From contig CAZWJF010000001.1 of assembly GCA_964634325.1 (NCBI GenBank), positions 124,001 through 188,000 of the forward strand: a stretch of DNA of 64,000 nt, in the 5' to 3' direction. The DNA is from JAJXWB01 sp964634325 (GTDB lineage Bacteria; Pseudomonadota; Alphaproteobacteria; Rhizobiales; Beijerinckiaceae). Made by a program: the position numbers and the translations under genes. This document shows, piece by piece, positions 1 through 8,650 of this stretch; the first letter of the stretch is position 1, and every line of letters begins with the position of its first letter. Below the pieces are notes generated by a model. The model had not been told where the DNA came from and made no database searches. It worked only from the letters and a program-made list of their open reading frames with translations.

Positions 1-854
1 ATGCGCCAGAACAGACGGACGTGCGCCGACCCGGATGCGCGCTGCGGATAGGCCAGGAAAACGGTTGCAAGCGCCGTGAAACCGAAGAGGCCGACCATCC
101 AGCCGATCTGCCCGTGCGGCAGCATGCGCTCGAAGCCGATCTTGGCCGCGTAGAGCCATAGAAGCGCCGAGTAGATCAGAACGAAGGGAACAAGCGCCCA
201 GGAAACGAGGATGGCGAGCGCGCGCCGAATGAAGTCGCGCGCGCCGGCGTCGAGCGCGCCCGGCGCAAGCGGCGGGAGGATCGCAAGAAAGGCGCTCGGC
301 GCGATGATGCAGAAGAAGGTCGCGGCTGCGTAAGACGCGTAATGGCGGCGCGGCCAGTCGCCGATCCCAAACAATTTATCGGCGCTCCAGAACGTCGCGA
401 CCGTCGCAATGAAGCAGATGAGCGCCGCCGCGCCCGCGAGAAGGCCGGCGAGCGCGACCTTCTCGCACCAGACCCAATAGGATTCGGCGTCGCGAAATGC
501 GCGCAGCGGCGCGGCGAGACAAGCGACCGCAAGGCCCGCATAGAGCAACGGCGCAAACAGGCCGATTTGCTTGTCGAACCAGACGACCGCCGCAGCCGCC
601 GCCGCGACGGCGATCTGGAACGCAAGCCCCGCAGTTGGTCGCCAGCCCACGCTTTGCGCGAACAAGCTTGCTGCGGCGCCGGCGAACCACGCAGCCGCGA
701 ACGCGCCGAACAGATGCGCGCGCGTATCGTTCACGGTCGTATCGCTATAGACGACCGCCGCCGCAGCGACGCCGAGAGCGACGCTCGGCGCGAACCAGGT
801 CTTGAGCCGGATGAAATCCGGCTTCAGCCAACCAATCGCCTGCGTGTCGGTCAT
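1..854 (-). CDS. DUF4153-like membrane protein, 3' end cut by window
   Basis: The minus-strand frame stays open for 284 codons from an ATG at 854 to the window edge, so the C-terminus is missing. The product is strongly hydrophobic with about seven predicted membrane segments separated by short basic loops. A stretch reading RRHYASYAAATFFCIIAPSAF and a later QIGWMVGLFG segment resemble DUF4153 inner-membrane proteins, whose function is not known. It is divergently arranged from the small exported protein at 1007, with about 150 bp between the two starts. The family call rests on recalled motif resemblance, so another polytopic membrane family is possible. Confidence 0.6.
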   Translation of the reverse strand, partial: MTDTQAIGWLKPDFIRLKTWFAPSVALGVAAAAVVYSDTTVNDTRAHLFGAFAAAWFAGAAASLFAQSVGWRPTAGLAFQIAVAAAAAAVVWFDKQIGLFAPLLYAGLAVACLAAPLRAFRDAESYWVWCEKVALAGLLAGAAALICFIATVATFWSADKLFGIGDWPRRHYASYAAATFFCIIAPSAFLAILPPLAPGALDAGARDFIRRALAILVSWALVPFVLIYSALLWLYAAKIGFERMLPHGQIGWMVGLFGFTALATVFLAYPQRASGSAHVRLFWR

Positions 855-1006
855 GGTTCGTCCTCGGACACGATATCGCAGTTTAAGCGCGCGCGTGCGG
901 CCAAACTTGGCCGGTCGACGCGGCGTTCGGACGCGGCCGCGTGCGCGGCGGCACGGATCGCGCGCGCATTCTGCGCGAGAAAGGACAAACATTGGAGACG
1001 CCTTCC

Positions 1007-1609
1007 ATGTCGCCGCCCGCCTTCAAATTCCTTGCCCGCTCGAGACGCTTCGCAGCAGGGCTCGTTTGCATTGCTGCTCTGGTCGCCGGCCCTGCGCGCG
1101 CGGAGATCGCGAAGATCATGCGCGATTGCGGCGCAAAGGGCGACATGGTTCGCCTTTGTCCGTTCTTTCGTCCGTCGTTCAAACCGCCGCCGGGTTGGAT
1201 CGTCGATGAGAAGTCCGGGTTCGACAAGGGGATCGATATCTTTCTGCCGCCGGGCAAGACGTTCGGAAACGCGCCGGTCCTGATCTTCGGCGAAGCGCGG
1301 CCGAACAACGGCAAGACGCCGCTCGCCACTTGGGTGCGGGTCAGCGACGAGCGTTGGGCCAAGGTCAGCAATGAACTCAAGGTGACCGAATTGCCGAGCC
1401 TCGATCTCGGCGCCGGCAAACGGGAGGTGATCGTTCACCGATACGAGAACCCCGCGTTGCGCGATCAGCCGTACGAAATCATCGGCTATTTCGCCGAGGA
1501 CGATAGCGACGGAAACTCATTCGTCATTCGCCTGACGCTGAGCGGGTTCAAAGCCGACGAGTTGGAAAAGGCGCGCGGCGTATTCGACGACCTGCTCAAG
1601 AACTACTGA
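1007..1609 (+). CDS. exported hypothetical protein
   Basis: A 200-residue protein starting MSPPAFKFLARSRRF followed by a hydrophobic stretch and an ARA/E signal-peptidase site near residue 32, so it is probably periplasmic. I chose this ATG over an upstream one at 941 because the signal peptide begins directly after it. The mature part has two early cysteines (CGAKGDMVRLC), which could form a disulfide, then a mixed alpha/beta sequence with no motif I recognise. A single gene between the divergent DUF4153 protein and a small Cys-rich protein. No function can be assigned. Confidence 0.7.
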   Translation: MSPPAFKFLARSRRFAAGLVCIAALVAGPARAEIAKIMRDCGAKGDMVRLCPFFRPSFKPPPGWIVDEKSGFDKGIDIFLPPGKTFGNAPVLIFGEARPNNGKTPLATWVRVSDERWAKVSNELKVTELPSLDLGAGKREVIVHRYENPALRDQPYEIIGYFAEDDSDGNSFVIRLTLSGFKADELEKARGVFDDLLKNY

Positions 1610-1638
1610 CGGGCGGGCCTCGGGTCGGACGCCTTCGC

Positions 1639-1656
1639 GTGAAAAACGCTTTTCAC
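1639..1656. repeat. inverted repeat GTGAAAA-n4-TTTTCAC
   Basis: Seven-base arms match perfectly around a 4-base spacer, 30 bp downstream of one gene and 29 bp upstream of the small gene at 1685. It could be an operator for the latter or a weak hairpin after the former. No T-run of terminator type follows. Confidence 0.4.
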
Positions 1657-1684
1657 TTTCGCGCCGCACGCTCTAACCTGCGGC

Positions 1685-1912
1685 ATGTTCAGATCCGCAA
1701 TTGCGATGTTCGTCTGCTTGATCCCCTTGCTCGTCCGCGCGGACGAGCAGGCGCCGGACCGGCAGGCGGAAACGGTCGCCGTACAGGCTTGGGGGCGCGT
1801 CCATTCCGAATGCGCGGAATGGAGCGACGGCTGCGTCGTCTGCACACGTGAGGGATGTTCGACGCCCGGCATCGCCTGCACGCCGCGCGAAACGTCCTGT
1901 CGCAAGGACTGA
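1685..1912 (+). CDS. small exported cysteine-rich protein
   Basis: A 75-residue protein with a short signal peptide (MFRSAIAMFVCLIPLLVRA) and a mature part with six cysteines, including CAEWSDGCVVC and EGCSTPGIAC. The cysteine spacing suggests a small disulfide-rich periplasmic domain. It is not a family I recognise. It lies alone between the exported protein at 1007 and the convergent lrgB end at 1934. The short length leaves some doubt, but the signal peptide and clustered cysteines argue for a real gene. Confidence 0.5.
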   Translation: MFRSAIAMFVCLIPLLVRADEQAPDRQAETVAVQAWGRVHSECAEWSDGCVVCTREGCSTPGIACTPRETSCRKD

Positions 1913-1933
1913 GTCGACGGCGTAGCGTCCCGC

Positions 1934-2647
1934 TTACATCCAGCGCATGATCAACGGCACGACCAGCGACGTGGCGATTCCGTTGAGGCCCATGGCGATT
2001 CCGGCGAATGTTCCGGCCACTTCGTCGACCGCGAAGGCGCGCGCCGTTCCGATGCCGTGCGAAGCTAGGCCGACCGCGAAACCGCGCGCCGCATAATCCT
2101 TGATCCCGAGCGCATTCATGAGAGGCGTGACGACGATCGCGCCGATGACGCCGGTCGTGATGACGAGCACGGCGGTGAGCGCAGGAACGCCGCCGAGATT
2201 TTCCGAAACCGCCATTGCGATGCCGGCTGTCACCGATTTGGGCGCCAGCGAAACCAGCACCTGTCGCGGAACTCCGAAGGCGGAAGCGATGGCCACGGCC
2301 GATACGGCGGCTGTAATCGCGCCGGCGACCAGCGCCGCCGCCATCGGGAGCAAATTGGCGCGGACCAGCGCGCGATGGCGCACAAGCGGGACGGCGATGG
2401 CGACCGTCGCCGGGCCCAGCAGGAAGTGCACGAATTGCGCGCCTTCGAAGTAGGTCTTGTACGGCGCGCCGGTGAAGACGAGAATTGCGCTCATCAGGGC
2501 GATCGACAACAGAACGGGATTGACGAGCGGATGGCGTCCCGCGGCGCGCGCGACGGCGTCCGACGCGAGCCACACGACGAGCGTCAATGTCAGCCACAGA
2601 AGCGGCGAAGCCGACAGATAGACCCAGATGGCGAAGGGATCGGTCAT
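1934..2647 (-). CDS. lrgB: LrgB/CidB-family membrane protein
   Basis: A 237-residue polytopic membrane protein. The segments LLSIALMSAILVFTGAPYKTYFEGA, the conserved LGPATVAIAVPL region (about residues 77-88), SLAPKSVTAGIAM and GLASHGIGTARAF are hallmarks of the LrgB/CidB family (YohK type). In Firmicutes these proteins work with LrgA/CidA in controlling murein hydrolase activity, and related plant and bacterial proteins move small organic acids such as glycolate or pyruvate. Its start overlaps the stop of lrgA by 4 bases (ATGA), so the two are translationally coupled. It is the last gene of a P450-lrgA-lrgB unit. Confidence 0.9.
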   Translation of the reverse strand: MTDPFAIWVYLSASPLLWLTLTLVVWLASDAVARAAGRHPLVNPVLLSIALMSAILVFTGAPYKTYFEGAQFVHFLLGPATVAIAVPLVRHRALVRANLLPMAAALVAGAITAAVSAVAIASAFGVPRQVLVSLAPKSVTAGIAMAVSENLGGVPALTAVLVITTGVIGAIVVTPLMNALGIKDYAARGFAVGLASHGIGTARAFAVDEVAGTFAGIAMGLNGIATSLVVPLIMRWM

Positions 2648-3030
2648 GATGCGCTGCGCCCGCGCGCGACGAGGCGTTTGACGAAAAGGAACACGTAAAC
2701 CGTGACGAGCAGCGTCAGTATGGTCGAGCCGACCAGCGCGACGAACAAGGCGACGCCATAAGCGCCGACGACGGGCAGTTGCTGCACGACGCCCACGCCC
2801 GCTGGCACGAACAGCAGTCCGAGCGAGCCGAGAAGAGCGCCCGCGGCGCGGCCAAGGCCAGTCTTTTCGATCGCGGAGAGGTCTGCGCCCGTCATGCGCG
2901 CATGAACGAGCGCGCCGACCGCCAGCAAAGCCAGTCCGATCACCGGGCCCGGAACCGGCAATGCGAGCGCGCGCGAAACGATCTCGCCTGCAAGCTGACA
3001 GCCGAGCAGCAGCGCGAGAGCGGGAATCAT
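2644..3030 (-). CDS. lrgA: LrgA/CidA-family holin-like protein
   Basis: A 128-residue protein with four predicted membrane helices. It has the CQLAGEIVSRALALPVPGPVIGLALL signature of CidA/LrgA (YohJ) proteins near the N-terminus and a QLPVVGAYG segment in the middle. It is usually the partner of LrgB, and is so here, with a 4-base overlap downstream. Unusually, its ATG also overlaps the stop codon of the upstream cytochrome P450 by 4 bases, so ribosomes finishing the P450 may restart on it. The biochemical role in Gram-negative bacteria is unsettled: holin-like regulator or organic-acid transport component. Confidence 0.9.
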   Translation of the reverse strand: MIPALALLLGCQLAGEIVSRALALPVPGPVIGLALLAVGALVHARMTGADLSAIEKTGLGRAAGALLGSLGLLFVPAGVGVVQQLPVVGAYGVALFVALVGSTILTLLVTVYVFLFVKRLVARGRSAS

Positions 3031-4418
3031 CGCGCCGCCGGCGCGATGCGAAGGCGTAGCCCGTCCTTCGGCTGCGGGATCGGCCAGAGCCTCCAGTCCG
3101 GCGCATAGCCGGCCGCGACGGAGACCCGCGATTCTGACAGCAGGTGATAGGCGAAACACTTGGCCTGCATGTAGGCGAAGTTCAGCCCGAGACACATGTG
3201 CGCGCCGCCGCCGAACGGAACGAATGCGAATTTGTGCCGCGCGCGCGACGCCTCGTCGGTGAAACGCATCGGGTCGAATTTCTGCGGCTCCTGCCATACG
3301 TCGGGCATATGGTGCGTATAGACGGGGTTGACGCTGACGCGCGCGCCGAGCGGAAGCTTGAAACCCGCGAATTCGGTATCGCGCACGGCGCATCGTGGGA
3401 TCGAGGGCACCGGCGGAATGATGCGCAAGGCCTCTTTGAAAGCCATCTCGGTCAGCGGCAGATCGTCCAGCCGTTCGTAGGGCAGGGGCTCGCCCGGGGC
3501 GAGACCGAGGCCGCAAATTTCCGCCCGCAATCTGTCCTGCCATTGCGGATTGGCGGCCAGATGCCAGACGAAGGACGTAAGCGACGACGTCAGCGTGTCG
3601 TGCGCGGCCATCATCAGGAAGCTCATATGGTCGATGATTTCCTGACGCGTCAGCAGCGCGCCGTCGTCGGTCGTCGCCTTGCAGAGATGGGTGAACAGAT
3701 CTTCGCCGGCGCCTGTGCGGCGCGCATCGATCTGGCGGCCGAAATAGTCGATCATGAAAGCGCGGCCGGCGACACCGCGCGCCATACGCGTGCCCGGCCA
3801 TGGCTTGCGGATGACCGCTACGGCAGCCGCCACCATGTCGACGAAAGCGCGCTTGACCTGCTCGACATCGGCGCCGATGTCCTCTCCGAGAAACGAGACC
3901 GCCGCGAGGTCGAGGGTCAGTTGCTTGACGGCCGGATAAAAGAGCATGTCCGGCCCCTGCGTTCGCCAGCCCGAGAGGCCGGCGGCGATCCCGCGATTGA
4001 GGCTCGCGAGATAGGATCGCATCGGGCCGGTCTTGAAGGCGACCGAAAGCGCCTTGCGGTGCAGGCGATGTTCGTCGAAATCGAGCAGCATCAGGCCGCG
4101 CGGGAACAGACGGTCGAGGATCAGGCCCCAGCCGTTGGCCGATGAAAAAGTCTTGGCCTGATCGAACAATACGAATTCGTTGGCCTCCGGCCCGAGCAAC
4201 GCGACGCTCCGGCCGCCGAACGCGCGATTGCGGAACACGGGCCCGTATTGCGCCGCCATGCGCTCGACGACGCCTTTCGGATCGGCGAGCAATTGCAGGG
4301 TCGAGCCGAGGACCGGCCAGCCGTCCGTGCCGGGAATATGCGAGAGTTGATCGAGCGACGGCTCCCTGATGTAGCGCGTACGCTGTGGCTGCGAAGAGTC
4401 GATCGCGATCGACGACAT
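3027..4418 (-). CDS. cytochrome P450
   Basis: A 463-residue heme-thiolate monooxygenase. The start at 4418 has a GGAGG ribosome site 7-8 bases upstream; an upstream ATG at 4505 lacks this and adds a low-complexity stretch. Visible P450 motifs are the I-helix MMAAHDTLTSSLT (AGxDT-like), the K-helix ExxR in KEALRIIPP, and the heme loop FVPFGGGAHMCLGLNFA with the axial ligand Cys409. No membrane anchor is seen, so it is a soluble bacterial type that needs separate redox partners; no ferredoxin gene is adjacent. Overall layout recalls CYP120-like P450s. Substrate unknown. It is the first gene of a coupled unit with lrgA and lrgB. Confidence 0.92.
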   Translation of the reverse strand: MSSIAIDSSQPQRTRYIREPSLDQLSHIPGTDGWPVLGSTLQLLADPKGVVERMAAQYGPVFRNRAFGGRSVALLGPEANEFVLFDQAKTFSSANGWGLILDRLFPRGLMLLDFDEHRLHRKALSVAFKTGPMRSYLASLNRGIAAGLSGWRTQGPDMLFYPAVKQLTLDLAAVSFLGEDIGADVEQVKRAFVDMVAAAVAVIRKPWPGTRMARGVAGRAFMIDYFGRQIDARRTGAGEDLFTHLCKATTDDGALLTRQEIIDHMSFLMMAAHDTLTSSLTSFVWHLAANPQWQDRLRAEICGLGLAPGEPLPYERLDDLPLTEMAFKEALRIIPPVPSIPRCAVRDTEFAGFKLPLGARVSVNPVYTHHMPDVWQEPQKFDPMRFTDEASRARHKFAFVPFGGGAHMCLGLNFAYMQAKCFAYHLLSESRVSVAAGYAPDWRLWPIPQPKDGLRLRIAPAAR

Positions 4419-4592
4419 ATGGCCTCCGGCGGTTGCTCTGGAATGCGGCGTTTCGCCGATCGTTCTTGTCTGAACCAAGCTAGGGCGGGTCGCTTGGCGC
4501 TGCAAGCGCGCTGAGCGATCCCGACCGAGTCCGCGCTTGGTCGCCGTGCGTCCGTCGTGCGAAAGTCGCGACGTGCGATCAGGAGATACGGA

Positions 4593-5327
4593 ATGCGCAA
4601 AGGGGTGGGCTCGAGAGTTTCTTACTGTCTTGTCGCTGTGGCGCTCGCCTCGGGCGCGCCGGCGTTCGCGCAGAAGGCAGGCGCGGTTTTCGACAAGCCG
4701 GCGTCCACGAAAAAGCTGCAGACGAAGCCGGACGCGCCGGAGGTGATCTGCACGTTCTATTCAGATGCGATGGTGCGCGAAGCGCATGACGGCCCGACCT
4801 CCGAAAACGCCATGCTCGTGCGTGGCGCAACCGCAGGCTGTGCGGACAAGGCGCCGACAGGCGCAGCGAACATGGAGACGGAAGGCCTCGCTCTGGTCGG
4901 CCGCAAGGGCGACTATCTCGTGTTTTCTGCAATGGATCCGAACGGCGCGGCGGACTTTTCCGTCATCGACGCGCGCACCGGCAAGACGGTCTTGAAGGAC
5001 GCGACCTACGGAACGCCCGAGTTCAAGTCCGCGAGCGCGACAGGCGGCAAGACGACGCTCGCTTACAAACGCGGGATCAATGCGCCCTGTTCGCTGCTGA
5101 ACAGCGGCGCGCGCTGCTGGGGCAGTCTCGTCGACGACGGCAAGATTCCCGAGAGCCTCGCGCGGCCGGCGCCGAACCCGTCGCTGTGCGCGGCCTCCTA
5201 CAAAGCTGGAAAGTCGCCCAAGGACAATCCGAGCATCATTGCTTTTGATGTGGAGACTTCGATCGACGGGTCGGGAAAAGTCGCGACCATCGCGAAGGGG
5301 AAGGCGAGTTGCGATCCGATGCCGTGA
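4593..5327 (+). CDS. exported hypothetical protein
   Basis: A 244-residue protein starting at an ATG preceded by AGGAG at 4581. It has a signal peptide ending around APAFAQ (residue 27), hence is probably periplasmic. The mature part has spaced cysteines (VICTFYSD, AGCADKAP, NAPCSLLNSGARCWGS, PSLCAASY, KASCDPMP), which suggests a disulfide-stabilised fold. No known domain recognised. The gene is monocistronic, diverges from the P450 start and converges on the methyltransferase gene. Confidence 0.75.
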   Translation: MRKGVGSRVSYCLVAVALASGAPAFAQKAGAVFDKPASTKKLQTKPDAPEVICTFYSDAMVREAHDGPTSENAMLVRGATAGCADKAPTGAANMETEGLALVGRKGDYLVFSAMDPNGAADFSVIDARTGKTVLKDATYGTPEFKSASATGGKTTLAYKRGINAPCSLLNSGARCWGSLVDDGKIPESLARPAPNPSLCAASYKAGKSPKDNPSIIAFDVETSIDGSGKVATIAKGKASCDPMP

Positions 5328-5328
5328 G

Positions 5329-6045
5329 CTACGGCTTCACACCGTTGACAAAAACCCAGTATTGCTGGCGGCGCGTCTCGATATCCTTGAAGCCTGCGCG
5401 TGCAAAATAGTTCTCGAGCTCTTGTGGCGTCGAAGACTTGCTGATGAACGGCGGGCGGTCCTTCGGCGGGATCGCCGCGTGATCCATGAAGATTTTCCAG
5501 CCCTCATCCGAGGTCGCGTCGTAATTGTCGACGAGCATGCGCCCGCCGGGCTTCAAGACACGCAGGCCTTCGCGCACGTATGCGAAGCGATCCCATTCGT
5601 CGATGTGCATGAACACGATCGTCGAATACACGACATCGATCGAGGCGTCGGGGATATTTGCGAGATCGTAGCCGCTGATCTGCTCCACGCGAACATTGGG
5701 CAGGTGCGCCAGGCGCCGACGCGTGTGCTCGACCATATGACGCGACACGTCGCAACCGATCCACTGCTTGCAGACCGGCGCAAGCGCCGCGCCGACGCGA
5801 CCGACGCCGCAGCCGATTTCCAGAACCACGTCGTCCGGTCCGACGCCGAGCCATTCGACAAGGTGTTGCTTTGTCACCTGGCCGGAGCGTGCAAATTGCT
5901 CCTCGTCGGTCACACCGAGAACGACATTTTTCGCTTGGGTCTCGTCTTGCGAATGCGCTTCCCATACCCGTACATAGTCGCCACGCTCGTATCTCGCGCG
6001 GCGACGAAACCGCGCCGAGAGACGGGTGAAAAGGCCTGCTCGCAA
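5329..6045 (-). CDS. class I SAM-dependent methyltransferase
   Basis: The frame encodes about 238 residues with the Rossmann SAM-binding motif I VLEIGCGVGRVG, an acidic post-I residue (IGCDVSRHMVEHTRRR), motif-IV-like DVVYSTIVFMHI and post-motif VLKPGGRMLVDNYD. The substrate is not predictable. No ATG lies at the expected N-terminus; I chose a TTG at 6045 because GGAG sits 6 bases upstream. The frame is open further upstream, but there it is antisense-like sequence within the 3' end of the amidase gene. It lies downstream of the amidase in the same direction. Confidence 0.8.
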   Translation of the reverse strand: MRAGLFTRLSARFRRRARYERGDYVRVWEAHSQDETQAKNVVLGVTDEEQFARSGQVTKQHLVEWLGVGPDDVVLEIGCGVGRVGAALAPVCKQWIGCDVSRHMVEHTRRRLAHLPNVRVEQISGYDLANIPDASIDVVYSTIVFMHIDEWDRFAYVREGLRVLKPGGRMLVDNYDATSDEGWKIFMDHAAIPPKDRPPFISKSSTPQELENYFARAGFKDIETRRQQYWVFVNGVKP

Positions 6046-6119
6046 AATCCGCTCCGTGCCGAGGAAGAGAAGAATGGCGCAGGTAAAGCGCGCTGGGAAA
6101 CAAATGTCCAGCCCAGCGG

Positions 6120-7709
6120 TCAGGCTCCCATCTTCTCCCAAAGATGTCGGACGAGCATGCCCGCGCGCTTCTCGATCGCTTCGGCCGCGTCGAGCGCAAG
6201 ATCCTCGCGATAGCGGCCAGCGATCAATTGTACGCCGATCGGTCGACCTTTGTGCAGCGACACCGGCACGACAGCGGCCGGCAGGCCGAGCACGTTGATG
6301 GCCGAGATGAAGCGGATATCGTTCCAGAAGAAATCTTGCACGGCCTTCTTGCTCGACACGTCGTGGCGCGCGGGCGGAGTCGCCTTGACGGATGTCGGCG
6401 CCAGCACGACCGGATAACTCTCGAAGAACATCTGCCAGGCGCGAATATGGGTGGACCGCGCCGCGATGGCGCGCATGAAACCCGTCTCGTCGAGAACTTG
6501 CGCCTTCTCCTTCATCCCGCCCCAGGCTTTCTTGAAATCGTCCGAGGTCACCGCGTTCATCGCGGCCTCCTGAAGCAGGACGACCTCCGTCGTCAGGATG
6601 TCGTTCCAGACCTGCCAGACGCCATTGATGTCTGGAACCTCGACTTCCTTGACGCGATATCCGGACTTTTCGAGATCGTCGGCGGCCTGCCTGAGCGCCG
6701 CGCGATTTGCTGGATCGACGTCCATGTCGTCGGGCAACTTGGCCAGAGCGACCTTGATCGGGCCCTTCGGCTTTGGCCCGACCAGCGGCGCCGGCACCCA
6801 CCAGGGATCGCGCGGATCGCGCGCGCTCATCGCCTCGAGCGCGAGCCGCACATCTGCGACCGAGCGTGCGAGCGGGCCCTGGCACGACATGAGAGAAGCC
6901 AGCATCGGCCGTTCGGCCGGAGCGCTTTCGTTGTAGGCGGGAATGCGTCCCTGCGTGGGCTTTATCGTCGCCACGCCGTTGCAGAAGGCGGGGATGCGCA
7001 GCGAACCGCCGATATCGTTGCCGTGCGCGATCGCGCCAACGCCGGCGGCCACCGAGGAACCCGCGCCGCCGGACGAGCCGCCGCAGGTGATCTCCGGATC
7101 CCACGGATTGAGCGTCAACCCGTGCAGCGGATTATCGGTGAAGGCGCGGAAGGAGAATTCCGGCGTGTTGGTCAGACCGAGCACGATGGCGCCCGCCTTC
7201 TTGAGATTTGCGACGACCGGCGCGTCAGAGGGCGCGATCAGGCTCATCAATGCCGGCACGCCGTTGGGATTGGGGCGGCCCTTGTAGTCGACGTTCTCCT
7301 TGATGGTGACCGGCACGCCATGCAGCGCACCGAGTTCAGCGCCCTTGGCGCGGGCGCGGTCGGCGGCGCGGGCCGCCTTGATGGCCTCGTCGGACAAGTC
7401 GACGACGACCGCATTGAGCTTCGGATTGACCGCGCGCATGCGTTCGACGTGGGCCTTGGTCACTTCCTCGGCGGAGATTGCGCCGGCGCGGATGGCGGCC
7501 GCGGTTTCGACCGCCGACCATTGCCAGATCGGCGTGTTCGGCATGCGCGCCTTTCGGGCGGATTTCTTCGTCGCCGCCTTCTTGGCGACGGCCTTGCCGG
7601 GCGCAGCCGCCTTTTTTGCGGACTTCTTCACCGCCGTCTTCTTGGTCGCGGTCTTTTTCGATGTCGACTTCTTGGCGACGGATTTCTTGGAGACGGACTT
7701 CTTGGCCAC
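6120..7709 (-). CDS. amidase (amidase-signature family) with histone-H1-like lysine tail
   Basis: A 529-residue protein. Residues about 60-525 are an amidase-signature enzyme with a Ser-cisSer-Lys triad: the lysine in VPVTIKENVD, GGSSGGAGSSVAAG, and the nucleophile loop GNDIGGSLRIPA. Such enzymes hydrolyse carboxamides to acids and ammonia. Residues 1-55 are unusual: six or more KK-x3 units (KKSVS, KKSVA, KKSTS, KKTAT, KKTAV) give 20 lysines and no acidic residue, like the tail of histone H1. Start is GTG at 7709, since an in-frame TGA lies just upstream. Substrate unknown. The tail might bind nucleic acid or polyphosphate; that is inference. Confidence 0.88.
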   Translation of the reverse strand: MAKKSVSKKSVAKKSTSKKTATKKTAVKKSAKKAAAPGKAVAKKAATKKSARKARMPNTPIWQWSAVETAAAIRAGAISAEEVTKAHVERMRAVNPKLNAVVVDLSDEAIKAARAADRARAKGAELGALHGVPVTIKENVDYKGRPNPNGVPALMSLIAPSDAPVVANLKKAGAIVLGLTNTPEFSFRAFTDNPLHGLTLNPWDPEITCGGSSGGAGSSVAAGVGAIAHGNDIGGSLRIPAFCNGVATIKPTQGRIPAYNESAPAERPMLASLMSCQGPLARSVADVRLALEAMSARDPRDPWWVPAPLVGPKPKGPIKVALAKLPDDMDVDPANRAALRQAADDLEKSGYRVKEVEVPDINGVWQVWNDILTTEVVLLQEAAMNAVTSDDFKKAWGGMKEKAQVLDETGFMRAIAARSTHIRAWQMFFESYPVVLAPTSVKATPPARHDVSSKKAVQDFFWNDIRFISAINVLGLPAAVVPVSLHKGRPIGVQLIAGRYREDLALDAAEAIEKRAGMLVRHLWEKMGA

Positions 7710-7781
7710 GATTCACACCCCAGGCTGTTTGGCGAATCGTAATCTCGACAGGGCCGACGTGTCGAGACGGCGCGGCGCGCG

Positions 7782-8585
7782 CTAGGACCATTCCGGCACG
7801 CTGGAAACGCGCAATGTTTCGACGTCGGGGAGGTCCATGCCGAAATGCCGGCCGAGCAGATCGCGCAGGGCTGCGCGATCTTCGAGCTGGAAGCTGCGCG
7901 TTTCGCCGTCTTCACGGATCGTGACGGCGCGGTTCATTGCGGTCACGCGGCCGCGCGGCGTCATGGCGCGCAACATCAGATTGTGCCGAAACAGCGATGT
8001 CGGATGCGCGGAGGTCCAGTAATTGCCGAGTTCGAAATCGATCGGGTTGTCGCGATCGAGACCGACCGACCATGCGGACACGCATTTGTCGCCGCTCTCG
8101 ATCTTCAGCGTCGCGCCATGTGGGTCGCTTTCGAAACCGAAAGTCTCGCCGCCGTCCCCCACGCGCGCGCCGGACGCCGGGATCGGCGTGCGGCAGCCAA
8201 AGCCGCCGAAACCGGGGTCGACGACGAAATCGCCCTCTGGTAGGCGCACGATCAGAAACATATGCGTGCGCGGCGCCTCGTGAAGGGGCAGCGCGACAGT
8301 GACGCGCGACGTGCGCGCGGTCGTCTCGAAGCCGAGCGCGCGCAGCGCCGCATCGAACAGGGTCGTCTGCTCGAAACAATACCCGCCGCGCCTGTCGCGC
8401 ACGATCTTGCGTTGCAGGCTGTCGAGATCGAGCGCGATCGGGCGGCCGAGCAGGACATCGATGTTCTCGAAATGGATCGAATTCATGTGCGCCGCCAGCA
8501 GGCCGGCGAGCGTTTCGTATGTAGGCTCCAAAGGGCCATTGTAGCCGATCCGGGCGAGGTAGGCGGGCAAATCGAGGCTTGGCAT
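7782..8585 (-). CDS. nat: arylamine N-acetyltransferase
   Basis: A 267-residue cytosolic enzyme that transfers acetyl from acetyl-CoA to arylamines and hydrazines. The catalytic triad is complete: Cys70 in RRGGYCFEQ, His108 in THMFLIVRLP and Asp123 in VVDPGFGG. Length fits the family (about 270). I start at MPSLDLPAYLARIGY (8585) as the family normally begins just before the LxxYLxRIGY motif; an upstream in-frame ATG at 8618 is less likely. It sits 73 bp upstream of the amidase on the same strand. Together they could act on amides and amines, but that link is only positional. Confidence 0.93.
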   Translation of the reverse strand: MPSLDLPAYLARIGYNGPLEPTYETLAGLLAAHMNSIHFENIDVLLGRPIALDLDSLQRKIVRDRRGGYCFEQTTLFDAALRALGFETTARTSRVTVALPLHEAPRTHMFLIVRLPEGDFVVDPGFGGFGCRTPIPASGARVGDGGETFGFESDPHGATLKIESGDKCVSAWSVGLDRDNPIDFELGNYWTSAHPTSLFRHNLMLRAMTPRGRVTAMNRAVTIREDGETRSFQLEDRAALRDLLGRHFGMDLPDVETLRVSSVPEWS

Positions 8586-8650
8586 GAGCGCTCCCGAGGC
8601 GATGCGCCCGTCGTGCAATGCCTGAGAGAGCGTATCGGGGGCTCGGGCGA

